DNA of 64,000 nt. It comes from Streptomyces sp. NWU339. GTDB lineage: Bacteria; Actinomycetota; Actinomycetes; Streptomycetales; Streptomycetaceae. The position numbers and the translations under genes were made by a program. The stretch lies in assembly GCF_003143855.1 (NCBI RefSeq), contig NZ_QFRK01000022.1, positions 1 through 64,000 on the forward strand. The letters run 5' to 3'. Below are positions 35,088 through 44,406 of the stretch, piece after piece. Positions within the stretch are counted from its first letter, which is position 1; every line of letters begins with the position of its first letter. The notes below the pieces were generated by a model. It was not told the origin of the DNA. It saw nothing but the letters and a program-made list of their open reading frames with translations, and made no database searches.

Positions 35088-35860
35088 CCCTGGCGGTCCG
35101 AGTCATCCCCTGCCTGGACGTGGACGGCGGCCGGGTCGTCAAGGGCGTCAACTTCCAGAACCTGCGGGACGCGGGCGACCCCGTCGAGATGGCCAAGGTG
35201 TACGACACCGAGGGCGCCGACGAACTGACGTTCCTGGACATCACCGCCTCGTCGGGCAACCGCGAGACGACCTACGACGTGGTGCGCCGCACCGCCGAGC
35301 AGGTGTTCATCCCGCTGACCGTGGGCGGCGGCGTCCGCACCGTCGAGGACGTGGACAAGCTGCTGCGGGCGGGCGCCGACAAGGTCGGCGTCAACACCGC
35401 GGCGATCGCCCGCCCGGACCTCATCCGGGAGATCGCCGAACGCTTCGGCCGCCAGGTCCTCGTCCTGTCGGTCGACGCCCGCCGCACCGGGTCCACCGAG
35501 TCCGGTGAGTCCGGCGGTTCCTTCGAGGTCACCACGCACGGCGGCCGCCGGGGCACCGGCATCGACGCCGTGGAGTGGGCGCACCGGGCCGCGGAGCTGG
35601 GCGCGGGCGAGATCCTGCTCAACTCCATGGACGCGGACGGCACCAAGGACGGCTACGACCTGGAGATGATCGCCGCCGTCCGCAAGCACGTCACCGTTCC
35701 GGTGATCGCCTCGGGCGGCGCCGGCCGGCTCACCGACTTCCCGCCCGCGGTCGCCGCGGGCGCCGACGCGGTCCTCGCCGCCTCGGTGTTCCACTTCGGC
35801 GACCTGCGCATCGGCCAGGTGAAGCAGACCCTGCGGGAAGCGGGCCACCCGGTCCGGTGA
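35084..35860 (+). CDS. hisF: Imidazole glycerol phosphate synthase, cyclase subunit
   Basis: 258 aa from ATG 35084. A (beta/alpha)8 barrel with catalytic Asp in VIPCLDVDGGRVVKG and LLNSMDADGTKDGYD. With HisH it closes the imidazole ring and releases AICAR. Around residues 134-143 it has a small Ser/Gly insert (TGSTESGESGGS), encoded by short TCCGG/AGTCC repeats, ahead of FEVTTHGGRRGTG. Last gene of this his operon. Confidence 0.97.
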   Translation: MTLAVRVIPCLDVDGGRVVKGVNFQNLRDAGDPVEMAKVYDTEGADELTFLDITASSGNRETTYDVVRRTAEQVFIPLTVGGGVRTVEDVDKLLRAGADKVGVNTAAIARPDLIREIAERFGRQVLVLSVDARRTGSTESGESGGSFEVTTHGGRRGTGIDAVEWAHRAAELGAGEILLNSMDADGTKDGYDLEMIAAVRKHVTVPVIASGGAGRLTDFPPAVAAGADAVLAASVFHFGDLRIGQVKQTLREAGHPVR

Positions 35861-35868
35861 CACTCCGC

Positions 35869-35926
35869 CCCGTAAGACAGTTGGCCCCGGCCCTCTCGAG
35901 AGGGCCGGGGCCAACTGTCTTACGGG
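35869..35926. terminator. 58-nt perfect palindrome ending the his operon
   Basis: Two 29-base arms (35869-35897 and 35898-35926) are exact reverse complements with no spacer, centred on CTCGAG. It lies between convergent hisF and the VOC gene. As RNA it would form a very stable hairpin with a 4-base loop, serving both directions. Confidence 0.85.
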
Positions 35927-35948
35927 CAAACGCATGCGCCGCCGACGC

Positions 35949-36347
35949 TCAGTCCTTGGGCTGGGAGAGCTGGATCAGGTTGCCCACCGTGTCGTCCAGG
36001 AGGGCGGTGATCACCGGGCCCTGCTCCTGCGGCTCCTGCACGAAGATCACGCCCTCGCCGCGCAGCCGCTCGTACTCCGCGCGGAGGTCCGCCACGGAGA
36101 ACACCATGGCGGGCAGGCCCGCCTCACGCACCGCCCTGCGGTACGGCTCCGCGATGGGCCCCTGGCCGGGCTCCAGCAGCAGCTCCAGGTCCCGCTGGGC
36201 GCCCTGGGGAGCCCCGACCGTGATGAACAGTGTGCCGCCGCCCAGGTCCATCCGGGTACGGGTCTCGAAGCCGAGCACATCGGTGTAGAACGCGTGCGCC
36301 TTCGCGACGTCGTCGACATACACGCTGGTCATGGCGACCTTGATCAT
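35949..36347 (-). CDS. VOC (glyoxalase/bleomycin-resistance) family protein
   Basis: 132 aa from ATG 36347 (MIKVAMTSVYVDDVAKAHAF). Two beta-alpha-beta-beta-beta modules, with DVLGFETRTRMDLGGGTLFI in the first and FSVADLRAEYERLRGEGVIF in the second, define the vicinal oxygen chelate fold. Metal ligands of true glyoxalase I are not clear, so the substrate is unknown. It starts 63 bases after the TIGR03085 gene on the same strand. Confidence 0.9.
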   Translation of the reverse strand: MIKVAMTSVYVDDVAKAHAFYTDVLGFETRTRMDLGGGTLFITVGAPQGAQRDLELLLEPGQGPIAEPYRRAVREAGLPAMVFSVADLRAEYERLRGEGVIFVQEPQEQGPVITALLDDTVGNLIQLSQPKD

Positions 36348-36410
36348 GGGACTTCTTCTTCCGATCTCTCAGGTGCCTCAGATCTACCAGATCTCCAGGG
36401 GAACGAAGTC

Positions 36411-37046
36411 TCAGATCCCGAGCTGTTTGGACTCGTTCAGCTTCGTGATCGCGTCCGCGTCGCCCTCCATCTCGACCTTGGCGGCGCCGTGCCGCCCGTA
36501 GGCGAACAGCACCAGCTCCGACGGCTCGCCGGTCACCGTGACCACGGGCGTGCCGCGGTGGGCCACCGCGGTCTGGCCGTCCGGACGGCGCAGCACCAGG
36601 CCCGTGGGGACGCCGCGGCCCATCAGCCGGGCGCTGCGCTCCAGCCGGGACCACAGGGCGTCCTGGAACACCGGGTCCAGCTCACGCGGCGTCCATTCGG
36701 GCTGGGCGCGGCGCAGGTCCTCCGTATGGACGTAGAACTCGACGATGTTCGACAGTTCGTCGACCTGCTTGAGGTTGAAGGGCGAGAAGCGCGGCGGGCC
36801 GGTACGGATCAGCTGGATCAGCTCCTCGTACGGCTTGGCGGTGAACTCCGCCATCACCCGCTCCAGACGCGGCGCGAGCTGCTTGACCAGGATGCCGCCG
36901 GCGGCGTCGGGGCGGCGCTCGCGCACCACCACGTGCGCGGCGAGATCACGGGCGCGCCAGCCCTCGCAGAGAGTGGGGGCCTCCGGGCCCGCCGTCTCCA
37001 GCAGATCGGCCAGGAGAAGTCGTTCACGCTTGGCATGGGTCGACAT
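36411..37046 (-). CDS. TIGR03085-type metal-binding protein (DinB/maleylpyruvate isomerase-like)
   Basis: 211 aa from ATG 37046 (MSTHAKRERLLLADLLETAG). The block TLCEGWRARDLAAHVVVRER carries the first His of the DinB-like metal site and NIVEFYVHTEDLRRAQPEW the later ones. Members may act as thiol-dependent (mycothiol) transferases or isomerases; this one is uncharacterised. Divergent from hisI. Confidence 0.88.
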   Translation of the reverse strand: MSTHAKRERLLLADLLETAGPEAPTLCEGWRARDLAAHVVVRERRPDAAGGILVKQLAPRLERVMAEFTAKPYEELIQLIRTGPPRFSPFNLKQVDELSNIVEFYVHTEDLRRAQPEWTPRELDPVFQDALWSRLERSARLMGRGVPTGLVLRRPDGQTAVAHRGTPVVTVTGEPSELVLFAYGRHGAAKVEMEGDADAITKLNESKQLGI

Positions 37047-37081
37047 GGGGTCAGCCTACGGTGACCTGCCCGGTCCGCCCA

Positions 37082-37160
37082 CCCGTCACCCGACCTCCAC
37101 CCCCCAACGAGGCGCATCGCGCCGCCCCTTCCTCGGCCCGTCACCCGACCACCACCCCCC
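37082..37160. repeat. 24-bp direct repeats in the hisI promoter region
   Basis: 37082-37105 and 37137-37160 are identical except for one base (T/A at position 15), 55 bases apart, and both read CCCGTCACCCGACC then a C-rich run. They fill much of the gap between the divergent TIGR03085 gene and hisI and could be tandem operator sites or a local duplication. Confidence 0.75.
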
Positions 37161-37216
37161 TTCCAGTCGGTGGACGGGACCCGGGCGCGCCCGTCCCGCG
37201 CGGCACAATGGTTCCC

Positions 37217-37627
37217 ATGACCAGTAGTACGTCCCGGCCCGGCCGCCTCGACCCGCGGATCGCCGCACGGCTCAAGCGCAGCCCCGACGGCCTCCTGCCC
37301 GCCATCGCCCAGCAGTACGACACCCAGGAGGTGCTGATGCTGGGCTGGATGGACGACGAGGCGCTGCACCGCACACTGACCACCGGCCGCTGCACCTACT
37401 GGTCGCGCAGCCGCCAGGAGTACTGGGTCAAGGGGGACACCTCCGGACACGTCCAGCACGTGAAGTCCGTCGCCCTGGACTGCGACGCCGACACCCTCCT
37501 GGTCAAGGTCGACCAGGTCGGCGCCGCCTGCCACACCGGCGCCCGCACCTGCTTCGACGCCGACGTGCTGCTCACCGACAGCCACCCGGACGGCGCCGGT
37601 GCCGGCGTGCCCGTCTCGGATCAGTAA
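37217..37627 (+). CDS. hisI: Phosphoribosyl-AMP cyclohydrolase
   Basis: 136 aa from ATG 37217 (MTSSTSRPGR); ATG 37208 in frame is the alternative. Metal-binding motifs LDCDADTLLVKVDQ and GAACHTGARTCF, with the substrate block RSRQEYWVKGDTSGH, are typical of monofunctional HisI. HisE is not fused. It lies 11 bases before trpE, so one histidine gene is co-transcribed with a tryptophan gene. Confidence 0.96.
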   Translation: MTSSTSRPGRLDPRIAARLKRSPDGLLPAIAQQYDTQEVLMLGWMDDEALHRTLTTGRCTYWSRSRQEYWVKGDTSGHVQHVKSVALDCDADTLLVKVDQVGAACHTGARTCFDADVLLTDSHPDGAGAGVPVSDQ

Positions 37628-37638
37628 GGTCGGCCGGC

Positions 37639-39156
37639 ATGGACCTCGAGACGTTCCGCAAGCTCGCCACCGACCGCCGGGTCATCCCGGTCACCCGCAA
37701 GCTCCTCGTTGACGGCGACACCCCCGTCGGCCTCTACCGCAAGCTCGCCGCCGAGCGCCCCGGCACCTTCCTGCTCGAGTCCGCCGAGAACGGACGCCCT
37801 GCGTTTCCATGGTCTCGGTACTCCTTCGTCGGCGTCCGCAGCGCCGCCACCCTCACCGAGCGCGCCGGACAGGCGCACTGGGAGGGCACCCCGCCCGTCG
37901 GAGTGCCGGCCGAGGGCGACCCGCTCGCCGCGCTGCGCGCCACGCTCGAAACCCTGCACACCCCGCGCGACCTCGCCCACGACCTCGGCCTGCCGCCCTT
38001 CACCGGCGGCATGGTCGGCTACCTCGGCTACGACATCGTGCGCAGGCTGGAGAAGATCGGCCCCGGCGAGCGGGACGATCTGCGACTGCCCGAACTGACC
38101 ATGCTGCTCACCAGCGACCTCGCCGTCATGGATCACTGGGAGGGCTCCGTCTGGCTGATCGCCAACGCGATCAACCACAACGACCTGGACACCGGCGTCG
38201 ACGAGGCCCACGCCGACGCCGTGGCCCGCCTGGACGCCATGGAGGCCGACCTCACCCGCGCGGTGGCCCAGCCCCCGGCCGTCCTCCCGCCCTCCGAGCT
38301 CCCCGACCACACCGCGCTGTGGGGCGGCCCCGACTTCCGCGCGGCCGTCGAGGACATCAAGGAACGCATCCGCGCGGGGGAGGCCTTCCAGGTCGTCCCC
38401 TCCCAGCGGTTCGAGACCCCGTGCACGGCGAGTGCCCTGGACGTCTACCGGGTGCTGCGGGCCACCAACCCTTCGCCCTACATGTACCTGTTCCGGTTCC
38501 CCCACGGGGACGGCGAGGCCTTCGACGTGGTCGGATCGTCCCCCGAAGCACTCGTGAAGGTCGACGACGGGCAGGCGATGGTCCACCCCATCGCCGGCAC
38601 CCGGCCCCGCGGCGCCACCCCGCAGGAGGACCAGGCCCTCGCTGAGGAACTGCTCGCCGACCCCAAGGAGCGCGCCGAGCACCTCATGCTCGTCGACCTG
38701 GGCCGCAACGACCTCGGACGGGTCTGCGAGCCCGGTTCCGTCGAGGTCGTCGACTTCATGTCCGTCGAGCGGTACTCGCACGTCATGCACATCGTCTCGA
38801 CGGTCACCGGCCGGGTCGCGGCCGGCCGTTCCGCCTTCGACGTGCTCACCGCCTGCTTCCCGGCCGGCACCCTCTCCGGTGCGCCCAAGCCCCGGGCCAT
38901 GCAGATCATCGACGAACTCGAGCCGTCCCGGCGCGGGCTGTACGGCGGCTGCGTCGGCTATCTGGACTTCGCGGGCGACTCCGACACCGCCATCGCGATC
39001 CGCACCGCGCTGCTGCGCGGGGGCACCGCGTACGTCCAGGCGGGCGCCGGAATCGTCGCCGACTCCGACCCGGTGGCCGAGGACGTCGAGTGCCGCAACA
39101 AGGCGGCCGCGGTGCTGCGCGCCGTGCACACGGCGAACCGGCTGGGCACGGTGTGA
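37639..39156 (+). CDS. trpE: Anthranilate synthase component I
   Basis: 505 aa from ATG 37639. The feedback-inhibition element LLES lies in GTFLLESAENG. The chorismate-binding core includes GGMVGYLGYDIVR, PIAGTRPRGATPQEDQ, DLGRNDLGRVC, TLSGAPKPRAMQIIDELE and RRGLYGGCVGYLDFAGD. Needs a TrpG glutaminase encoded elsewhere. No leader peptide with Trp codons was found ahead; the 11-base gap to hisI suggests readthrough expression. Confidence 0.97.
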   Translation: MDLETFRKLATDRRVIPVTRKLLVDGDTPVGLYRKLAAERPGTFLLESAENGRPAFPWSRYSFVGVRSAATLTERAGQAHWEGTPPVGVPAEGDPLAALRATLETLHTPRDLAHDLGLPPFTGGMVGYLGYDIVRRLEKIGPGERDDLRLPELTMLLTSDLAVMDHWEGSVWLIANAINHNDLDTGVDEAHADAVARLDAMEADLTRAVAQPPAVLPPSELPDHTALWGGPDFRAAVEDIKERIRAGEAFQVVPSQRFETPCTASALDVYRVLRATNPSPYMYLFRFPHGDGEAFDVVGSSPEALVKVDDGQAMVHPIAGTRPRGATPQEDQALAEELLADPKERAEHLMLVDLGRNDLGRVCEPGSVEVVDFMSVERYSHVMHIVSTVTGRVAAGRSAFDVLTACFPAGTLSGAPKPRAMQIIDELEPSRRGLYGGCVGYLDFAGDSDTAIAIRTALLRGGTAYVQAGAGIVADSDPVAEDVECRNKAAAVLRAVHTANRLGTV

Positions 39157-39227
39157 GCCGGTGCGGGACGGGTCCGGGATGAGCCCCGGGTGACGGTTCG
39201 CGCCCGGGTCACGCGATAGTGGAGTAC

Positions 39228-39866
39228 GTGACTGCTGTACCTCCCCCCCGTTCCCCTCGTTCCGAGGCTGCCGGTCCCGCCCGCGCCGGCCGCCTCAGTC
39301 TCGCCGTCGCCCTGCTGTGCGGGGCCCTGGGCGCGGCCGTGACCCTGCTCGCCACCCGGCAGCAGTGGTCCCGGGGCACCGCCACGGTGGCCGGCGGCGC
39401 CTTTCCCCTGACCGCCAACGGCAGTGACGTCACCGGCGTCCCCGCCGCCCTCGCCGTGGTGGGCCTGGCCGCGCTCGTCGCCGTCTTCGCCGTCCGGCGG
39501 ACCGGCCGCCTCGCCGTCGCCGCGCTGCTCGCCCTGTCCGGGGCGGGCATCGTCACGGCCGCCCTGCTCGGTGCCTCCGACAGCTCCGCGCTCGACGACA
39601 AGGCCGCCGAGGTCTCCGGCGACACCTCCGCCACGGTGGCGGCCCTCAGCCACACGGCCTGGCCCTACGTCGCGGCCGTGGGCGGTCTGCTGCTCCTGCT
39701 GGCCGGCGCGCTCGCCCTGCGCTACGGCAGGCTGTGGCCCGCGATGTCCGGTCGCTACGAGCGCGGCGGCGCCCCCCGGCCGCGCCGCGCGGCCGCCGCC
39801 GATCCCGACCGGCCCGAGGAGCTGTGGAAGGCCCTCGACCGCGGGGAGGACCCGACCGGGACCTGA
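39228..39866 (+). CDS. Trp biosynthesis-associated membrane protein (TIGR02234 type)
   Basis: 212 aa from GTG 39228 (GGAG just ahead; GTG 39219 possible). Four membrane segments, with the extracellular loop TRQQWSRGT after the first, which is typical of this family found next to trp genes in actinobacteria. Roughly the last 45 residues are a charged cytoplasmic tail. Possibly a transporter or regulator for tryptophan; unproven. Confidence 0.85.
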   Translation: MTAVPPPRSPRSEAAGPARAGRLSLAVALLCGALGAAVTLLATRQQWSRGTATVAGGAFPLTANGSDVTGVPAALAVVGLAALVAVFAVRRTGRLAVAALLALSGAGIVTAALLGASDSSALDDKAAEVSGDTSATVAALSHTAWPYVAAVGGLLLLLAGALALRYGRLWPAMSGRYERGGAPRPRRAAAADPDRPEELWKALDRGEDPTGT

Positions 39867-39889
39867 ACCGGGCCGCACCGCGGCCCGGT
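39867..39889 (+). terminator. Short hairpin after the Trp-associated membrane gene
   Basis: A 10-bp perfect stem (39867-39876 with 39880-39889) and 3-base loop immediately after the stop codon, with no U tract. A plausible weak terminator. Confidence 0.5.
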
Positions 39890-40011
39890 CGGGCGCCGGA
39901 CGGCGTGTGTGCCGCGCGGAGGAGCACCCCCGCTGACGGCACGCGCGCGGGTGCGGGACAATGAGTCCGAGCGTCCTGCTCAGACAAGTACACGGCAACG
40001 AGGAGCAAGCA

Positions 40012-40263
40012 ATGGCGGGCAGCAGCCACGGTCACACCCCGGCCGCCTGGACCGGTGTCATCATCGCCTTCATCGGTTTCTGCGTCGCGAGCCTGTTCAT
40101 GGTGGTGAGCTCGCCGGTCGGCTTCTGGGCGGGCATCGGCATCGCGCTGCTCGGCGGGGCCGTCGGCGGGATCATGAGCAAGATGGGCATGGGCAAGCCG
40201 GAGCACGTCCACCCCCTGAACCAGGCCGGCGGCGACCGCGAGCCGGCCCGCGCCCAGAGCTGA
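40012..40263 (+). CDS. HGxxPAAW-motif small membrane protein
   Basis: 83 aa from ATG 40012 with AGGAG ten bases upstream. The N-terminus reads SSHGHTPAAWTGVIIAF, the actinobacterial HGxxPAAW signature. Two membrane segments (VIIAFIGFCVASLFMVVSS and WAGIGIALLGGAVGGIMSKM) follow, then a hydrophilic His/Pro-containing tail. The family is conserved near trp genes; function unknown. Confidence 0.85.
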   Translation: MAGSSHGHTPAAWTGVIIAFIGFCVASLFMVVSSPVGFWAGIGIALLGGAVGGIMSKMGMGKPEHVHPLNQAGGDREPARAQS

Positions 40264-40284
40264 ACGCCAGGGAGCACTCCGGAA

Positions 40285-40322
40285 CAGGGGCGGTCGGCAC
40301 GCGGGTGCCGCGACCGCCCCTG
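40285..40322 (+). terminator. Terminator hairpin after the HGxxPAAW gene
   Basis: A 12-bp perfect outer stem (40285-40296 with 40311-40322), closed by an inner GCAC/GTGC helix, 22 bases beyond the stop codon. Confidence 0.65.
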
Positions 40323-40342
40323 ACGCGTGCGCGCGGGGCACA

Positions 40343-40795
40343 ATGCACCCTGTGAACGCCGTCAGCCCCCGCACGCCCGGCACGCCCCGTGCGCCCCGCG
40401 GCAGGGCCGCACGACTGGCCCTCCCCGCCGGAGTGCTCGCCGCCGTCGCCGCAGCCTTCGCCTACGTCGGAGCGGTGGACCCCAACGAACCCGGCCACTA
40501 CCCCGCCTGCCCGCTGCTGCGCTTCACCGGCCTGTACTGCCCCGGCTGCGGCGGGCTGCGCAGCGCCCACGCCGTCGTCCACGGCGACCTCCTGACGGCC
40601 CTCCAGGCCAACGCGCCCGCCGTCCTCGGCTACGCGGCCCTCGCCGTGCTCTGGACCGCGTGGGTGGCCCGCGCGGCACGCGGCAAGCCCCTGCGCATCG
40701 ACCCCCCACCCGCACTCCTGTGGTCCCTGGGGGCGTTGGTGCTGGTCTTCACGGTTGTCCGGAACCTGCCGTTCGGTGGCTGGCTACACCCTTGA
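40343..40795 (+). CDS. DUF2752 membrane protein
   Basis: 150 aa from ATG 40343 (GTG 40352 is an alternative start). The DUF2752 hallmark YPACPLLRFTGLYCPGCGGL is followed by RSAHAVVHGDLLTALQANA. Three membrane segments. The CPxCG-like cluster may bind a metal or form disulfides. Function unknown. It ends 180 bases upstream of trpC; the gap has no clear attenuator. Confidence 0.85.
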   Translation: MHPVNAVSPRTPGTPRAPRGRAARLALPAGVLAAVAAAFAYVGAVDPNEPGHYPACPLLRFTGLYCPGCGGLRSAHAVVHGDLLTALQANAPAVLGYAALAVLWTAWVARAARGKPLRIDPPPALLWSLGALVLVFTVVRNLPFGGWLHP

Positions 40796-40975
40796 TCGAC
40801 TGGTGAACGTCCAGCTAGTGGGACCGCCGTCCACCGGATGCGAGGGGTACGCCCCGCTGCGGATACCATCGCAGTGACCACCGGTTTCGTCCGGCGACCC
40901 GACCACGAGGGCGGGGACGCCCCGGGACGGAAGCGAACGCACTGAAGACGGACCGTCTGGAAGGGGGCCTCTCGC

Positions 40976-41785
40976 GTGAGTGTGCTCGACGAGATCATCG
41001 ACGGAGTCCGTGCCGACCTCGCGGAGCGGCAGGCGCGGGTGAGCCTCGACGAGCTCAAGGAGCGCGTGGCCAAGGCACCCCCGGCCAAGGACGGCGCGGC
41101 CGCCCTGCGGGGCGAGGGCGTCAAGGTGATCTGCGAGGTCAAGCGCTCCAGCCCGTCCAAGGGCGCGCTCGCCGCGATCGCCGACCCGGCCGGACTCGCC
41201 GCCGACTACGAGGCGGGCGGCGCGGCCGTCATCTCCGTCCTCACCGAACAGCGCCGCTTCGGCGGCTCGCTGGCCGACCTGGAGGCGGTCCGCGCGCGCG
41301 TGGACATCCCCGTCCTGCGCAAGGACTTCATCGTCACCTCGTACCAGCTCTGGGAGGCGCGGGCGCACGGCGCCGACCTCGCGCTGCTCATCGTCGCCGC
41401 CCTCGACCAGCCGGCCCTGGAGTCGCTGATCGAGCGCGCCGAGTCCATCGGGCTCACCCCGCTGGTCGAGGCGCACGACGAGGAGGAGGCCGAGCGCGCG
41501 ATCGACGCGGGCGCCAAGGTCATCGGCATCAACGCGCGCAACCTCAAGACCCTCGAGGTCGACCGCGGCACCTTCGAGCGGATCGCCCCCGAGCTCCCGG
41601 ACCACCTCGTCAAGGTCGCCGAGTCCGGCGTCCGGGGCCCGCACGACCTGATCGCCTACGCCAACGCCGGCGCCGACGCCGTCCTGGTCGGCGAGTCCCT
41701 GGTCACCGGCCGCGACCCGAAGACGGCGGTCGCCGACCTGGTGGCGGCGGGCGAGCACCCGGCGCTGCGGCACGGCCGCGGCTGA
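40976..41785 (+). CDS. trpC: Indole-3-glycerol phosphate synthase
   Basis: 269 aa from GTG 40976, with GGAAGGGGG upstream. Barrel enzyme with VICEVKRSSPSKGALA (catalytic Lys and Glu region), PVLRKDFIVTSYQ, LTPLVEAHDEEEAE and VIGINARNLKT. First gene of the trpC-trpM-trpB-trpA cluster. A possible promoter TTGATC (40792) with an 18-base spacer to TAGTGG lies at the end of the preceding gene, which is weak evidence. Confidence 0.97.
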   Translation: MSVLDEIIDGVRADLAERQARVSLDELKERVAKAPPAKDGAAALRGEGVKVICEVKRSSPSKGALAAIADPAGLAADYEAGGAAVISVLTEQRRFGGSLADLEAVRARVDIPVLRKDFIVTSYQLWEARAHGADLALLIVAALDQPALESLIERAESIGLTPLVEAHDEEEAERAIDAGAKVIGINARNLKTLEVDRGTFERIAPELPDHLVKVAESGVRGPHDLIAYANAGADAVLVGESLVTGRDPKTAVADLVAAGEHPALRHGRG

Positions 41786-41806
41786 CCCCCGGTAGGCTTG
41801 GCTCCG

Positions 41807-42058
41807 ATGACGCTCCCGATCACCCTGGCCGCCAGGGACCCGTACGCGCGCCTCGCCCGCGGCTGCCGCCCGCGCGGCTGCCGCGCGCCCGCGCGCCGGG
41901 TCCACGGGCGCCGGGTCCGGTACGTGATCGGTGACGAGCCGGGTCAGGTCAACGGCATGCGATGGCAGCGCCCCTTCCAGGGGCGCGGGACTGTGCCTGA
42001 CCACGTGCGGCTCCGTCGCGCGGACGCGACGAGCCGTCCACGGCCCGCAGTGGCCTGA
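41807..42058 (+). CDS. trpM: TrpM, small modulator protein of tryptophan synthesis
   Basis: 83 aa from ATG 41807 (MTLPITLAARDPYARLARGC), between trpC and trpB, where S. coelicolor has its small trpX/trpM gene. Residues 1-52 (…CRPRGCRAPARRVHGRRVR and YVIGDEPGQVNGMRW) are Arg-rich and look like the conserved core. The S. coelicolor protein is shorter as I recall, and here the last 28-30 residues are encoded by a sequence resembling a common Streptomyces intergenic repeat. TrpM is reported to influence tryptophan synthesis and differentiation. TTG 41798 is an alternative start. Confidence 0.78.
   Translation: MTLPITLAARDPYARLARGCRPRGCRAPARRVHGRRVRYVIGDEPGQVNGMRWQRPFQGRGTVPDHVRLRRADATSRPRPAVA
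41966..42058. repeat. Dispersed-repeat-like segment at the 3' end of trpM
   Basis: Begins with the hairpin GCGCCCC/GGGGCGC (41968-41974 and 41980-41986), then GGGACTG, TGCGGCTCCG and CGGCCCGCAG blocks. That order I recognise from an abundant Streptomyces intergenic repeat family. It covers the last codons of trpM. The boundaries are estimates. Confidence 0.5.
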
Positions 42059-42116
42059 CACCCCCGCCCCCACGGCGATCAGTGACCGAGAACAACGCTC
42101 ACCGTGAGGTTTCCGC

Positions 42117-43429
<1,313 letters not shown>

Positions 43430-43433
<4 letters not shown>

Positions 43434-44248
43434 GCGGGAACGTACAGCTGCTGAGCGACACCCTCGCCGCGGCCAGGTCCGAGGGCCGGGCCGCCCTCAT
43501 CGCCTACCTCCCGGCCGGGTTCCCGACCGTCGACGGCGGCATCGACGCCGTCAAGGCCGTCATCGACGGCGGTGCCGACGTCGTGGAGGTGGGCCTGCCG
43601 CACAGCGACCCCGTCCTCGACGGGCCCGTCATCCAGACCGCCGACGACATCGCCCTGCGCGGCGGCGTCCGGATCGCCGACGTGCTGCGCACGGTCCGGG
43701 AGGCGCACCGGGCCACCGGGAAGCCGATCCTGGTCATGACGTACTGGAACCCCGTCGACCGCTACGGCGTCGAGCGGTTCGCCACCGAACTCGCCGAGGC
43801 GGGCGGCGCCGGGTGCATCCTGCCCGACCTGCCCGTCCAAGAGTCGGCGCCGTGGCGGGAACACGCCGACAAGCACGGCCTCGCCACCGTCTTCGTCGTC
43901 GCGCCCAGCAGCAAGGACGAGCGGCTCGCCGAGATCACCGCGGCGGGCAGCGGCTTCGTCTACGCCGCGTCCCTCATGGGGGTCACCGGCACCCGCGAGT
44001 CGGTCGGCACGCAGGCCGAGGAACTCGTGGCACGCACCCGGGCGAGCCGCGCCGACCTGCCGGTGTGCGTCGGGATCGGCGTCTCCGACGCCACCCAGGC
44101 CGCCGAGGTCGCCCGCTTCGCCGACGGTGTGATCGTCGGCTCCGCCTTCGTCAAGCGGATGCTGGACGCCCCCGATCCGGCCGCCGGGGTCGAGGCCGTG
44201 CGGGCGCTCGCCGGCGAACTCGCCAAGGGCGTGCGCGGACAGGCGTGA
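43430..44248 (+). CDS. trpA: Tryptophan synthase alpha chain
   Basis: 272 aa from GTG 43430, overlapping trpB by 4 bases. Barrel enzyme with LIAYLPAGFPTVDGG, EVGLPHSDPVLDGPVIQ (catalytic Glu), LPDLPVQES (catalytic Asp) and VYAASLMGVTGTR. Note that HSDP replaces the more common FSDP in that motif. Last gene of the trp cluster. Confidence 0.97.
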
Positions 44249-44258
44249 GCACGCCGTT

Positions 44259-44290
44259 CCCGGGCCGGAGATCGCGGTTTCCGGCCCGGG
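44259..44290 (+). terminator. Hairpin after trpA
   Basis: A 10-bp perfect stem (44259-44268 with 44281-44290) and a 12-base loop, 10 bases past the trpA stop; probable end of the trp transcript. Confidence 0.6.
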
Positions 44291-44364
44291 CACCGCGGGT
44301 GGCCGGTCATCCGCAGGCCGTCAGCAGATAGTCATACGGGTCCCTCGTACGGGTGGACCTGGGG

Positions 44365-44391
44365 CCGGGGAGGCGCGGTGCGCCTCCCCGG
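44365..44391 (+). terminator. Strong hairpin in the leader of the DsbA-like gene
   Basis: A 12-bp perfect stem (44365-44376 with 44380-44391) with a GGT loop, followed by TTCGTTCT and then GTG 44407 sixteen bases after the stem. It may be a second trp terminator or an attenuator for the downstream gene. Confidence 0.6.
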
Positions 44392-44406
44392 TTCGTTCTG
44401 CGGAGT

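Noticed and set aside
40796..40975. Possible trp attenuator upstream of trpC
   Set aside because: No leader peptide with tandem Trp codons and no alternative terminator/antiterminator pair was found.
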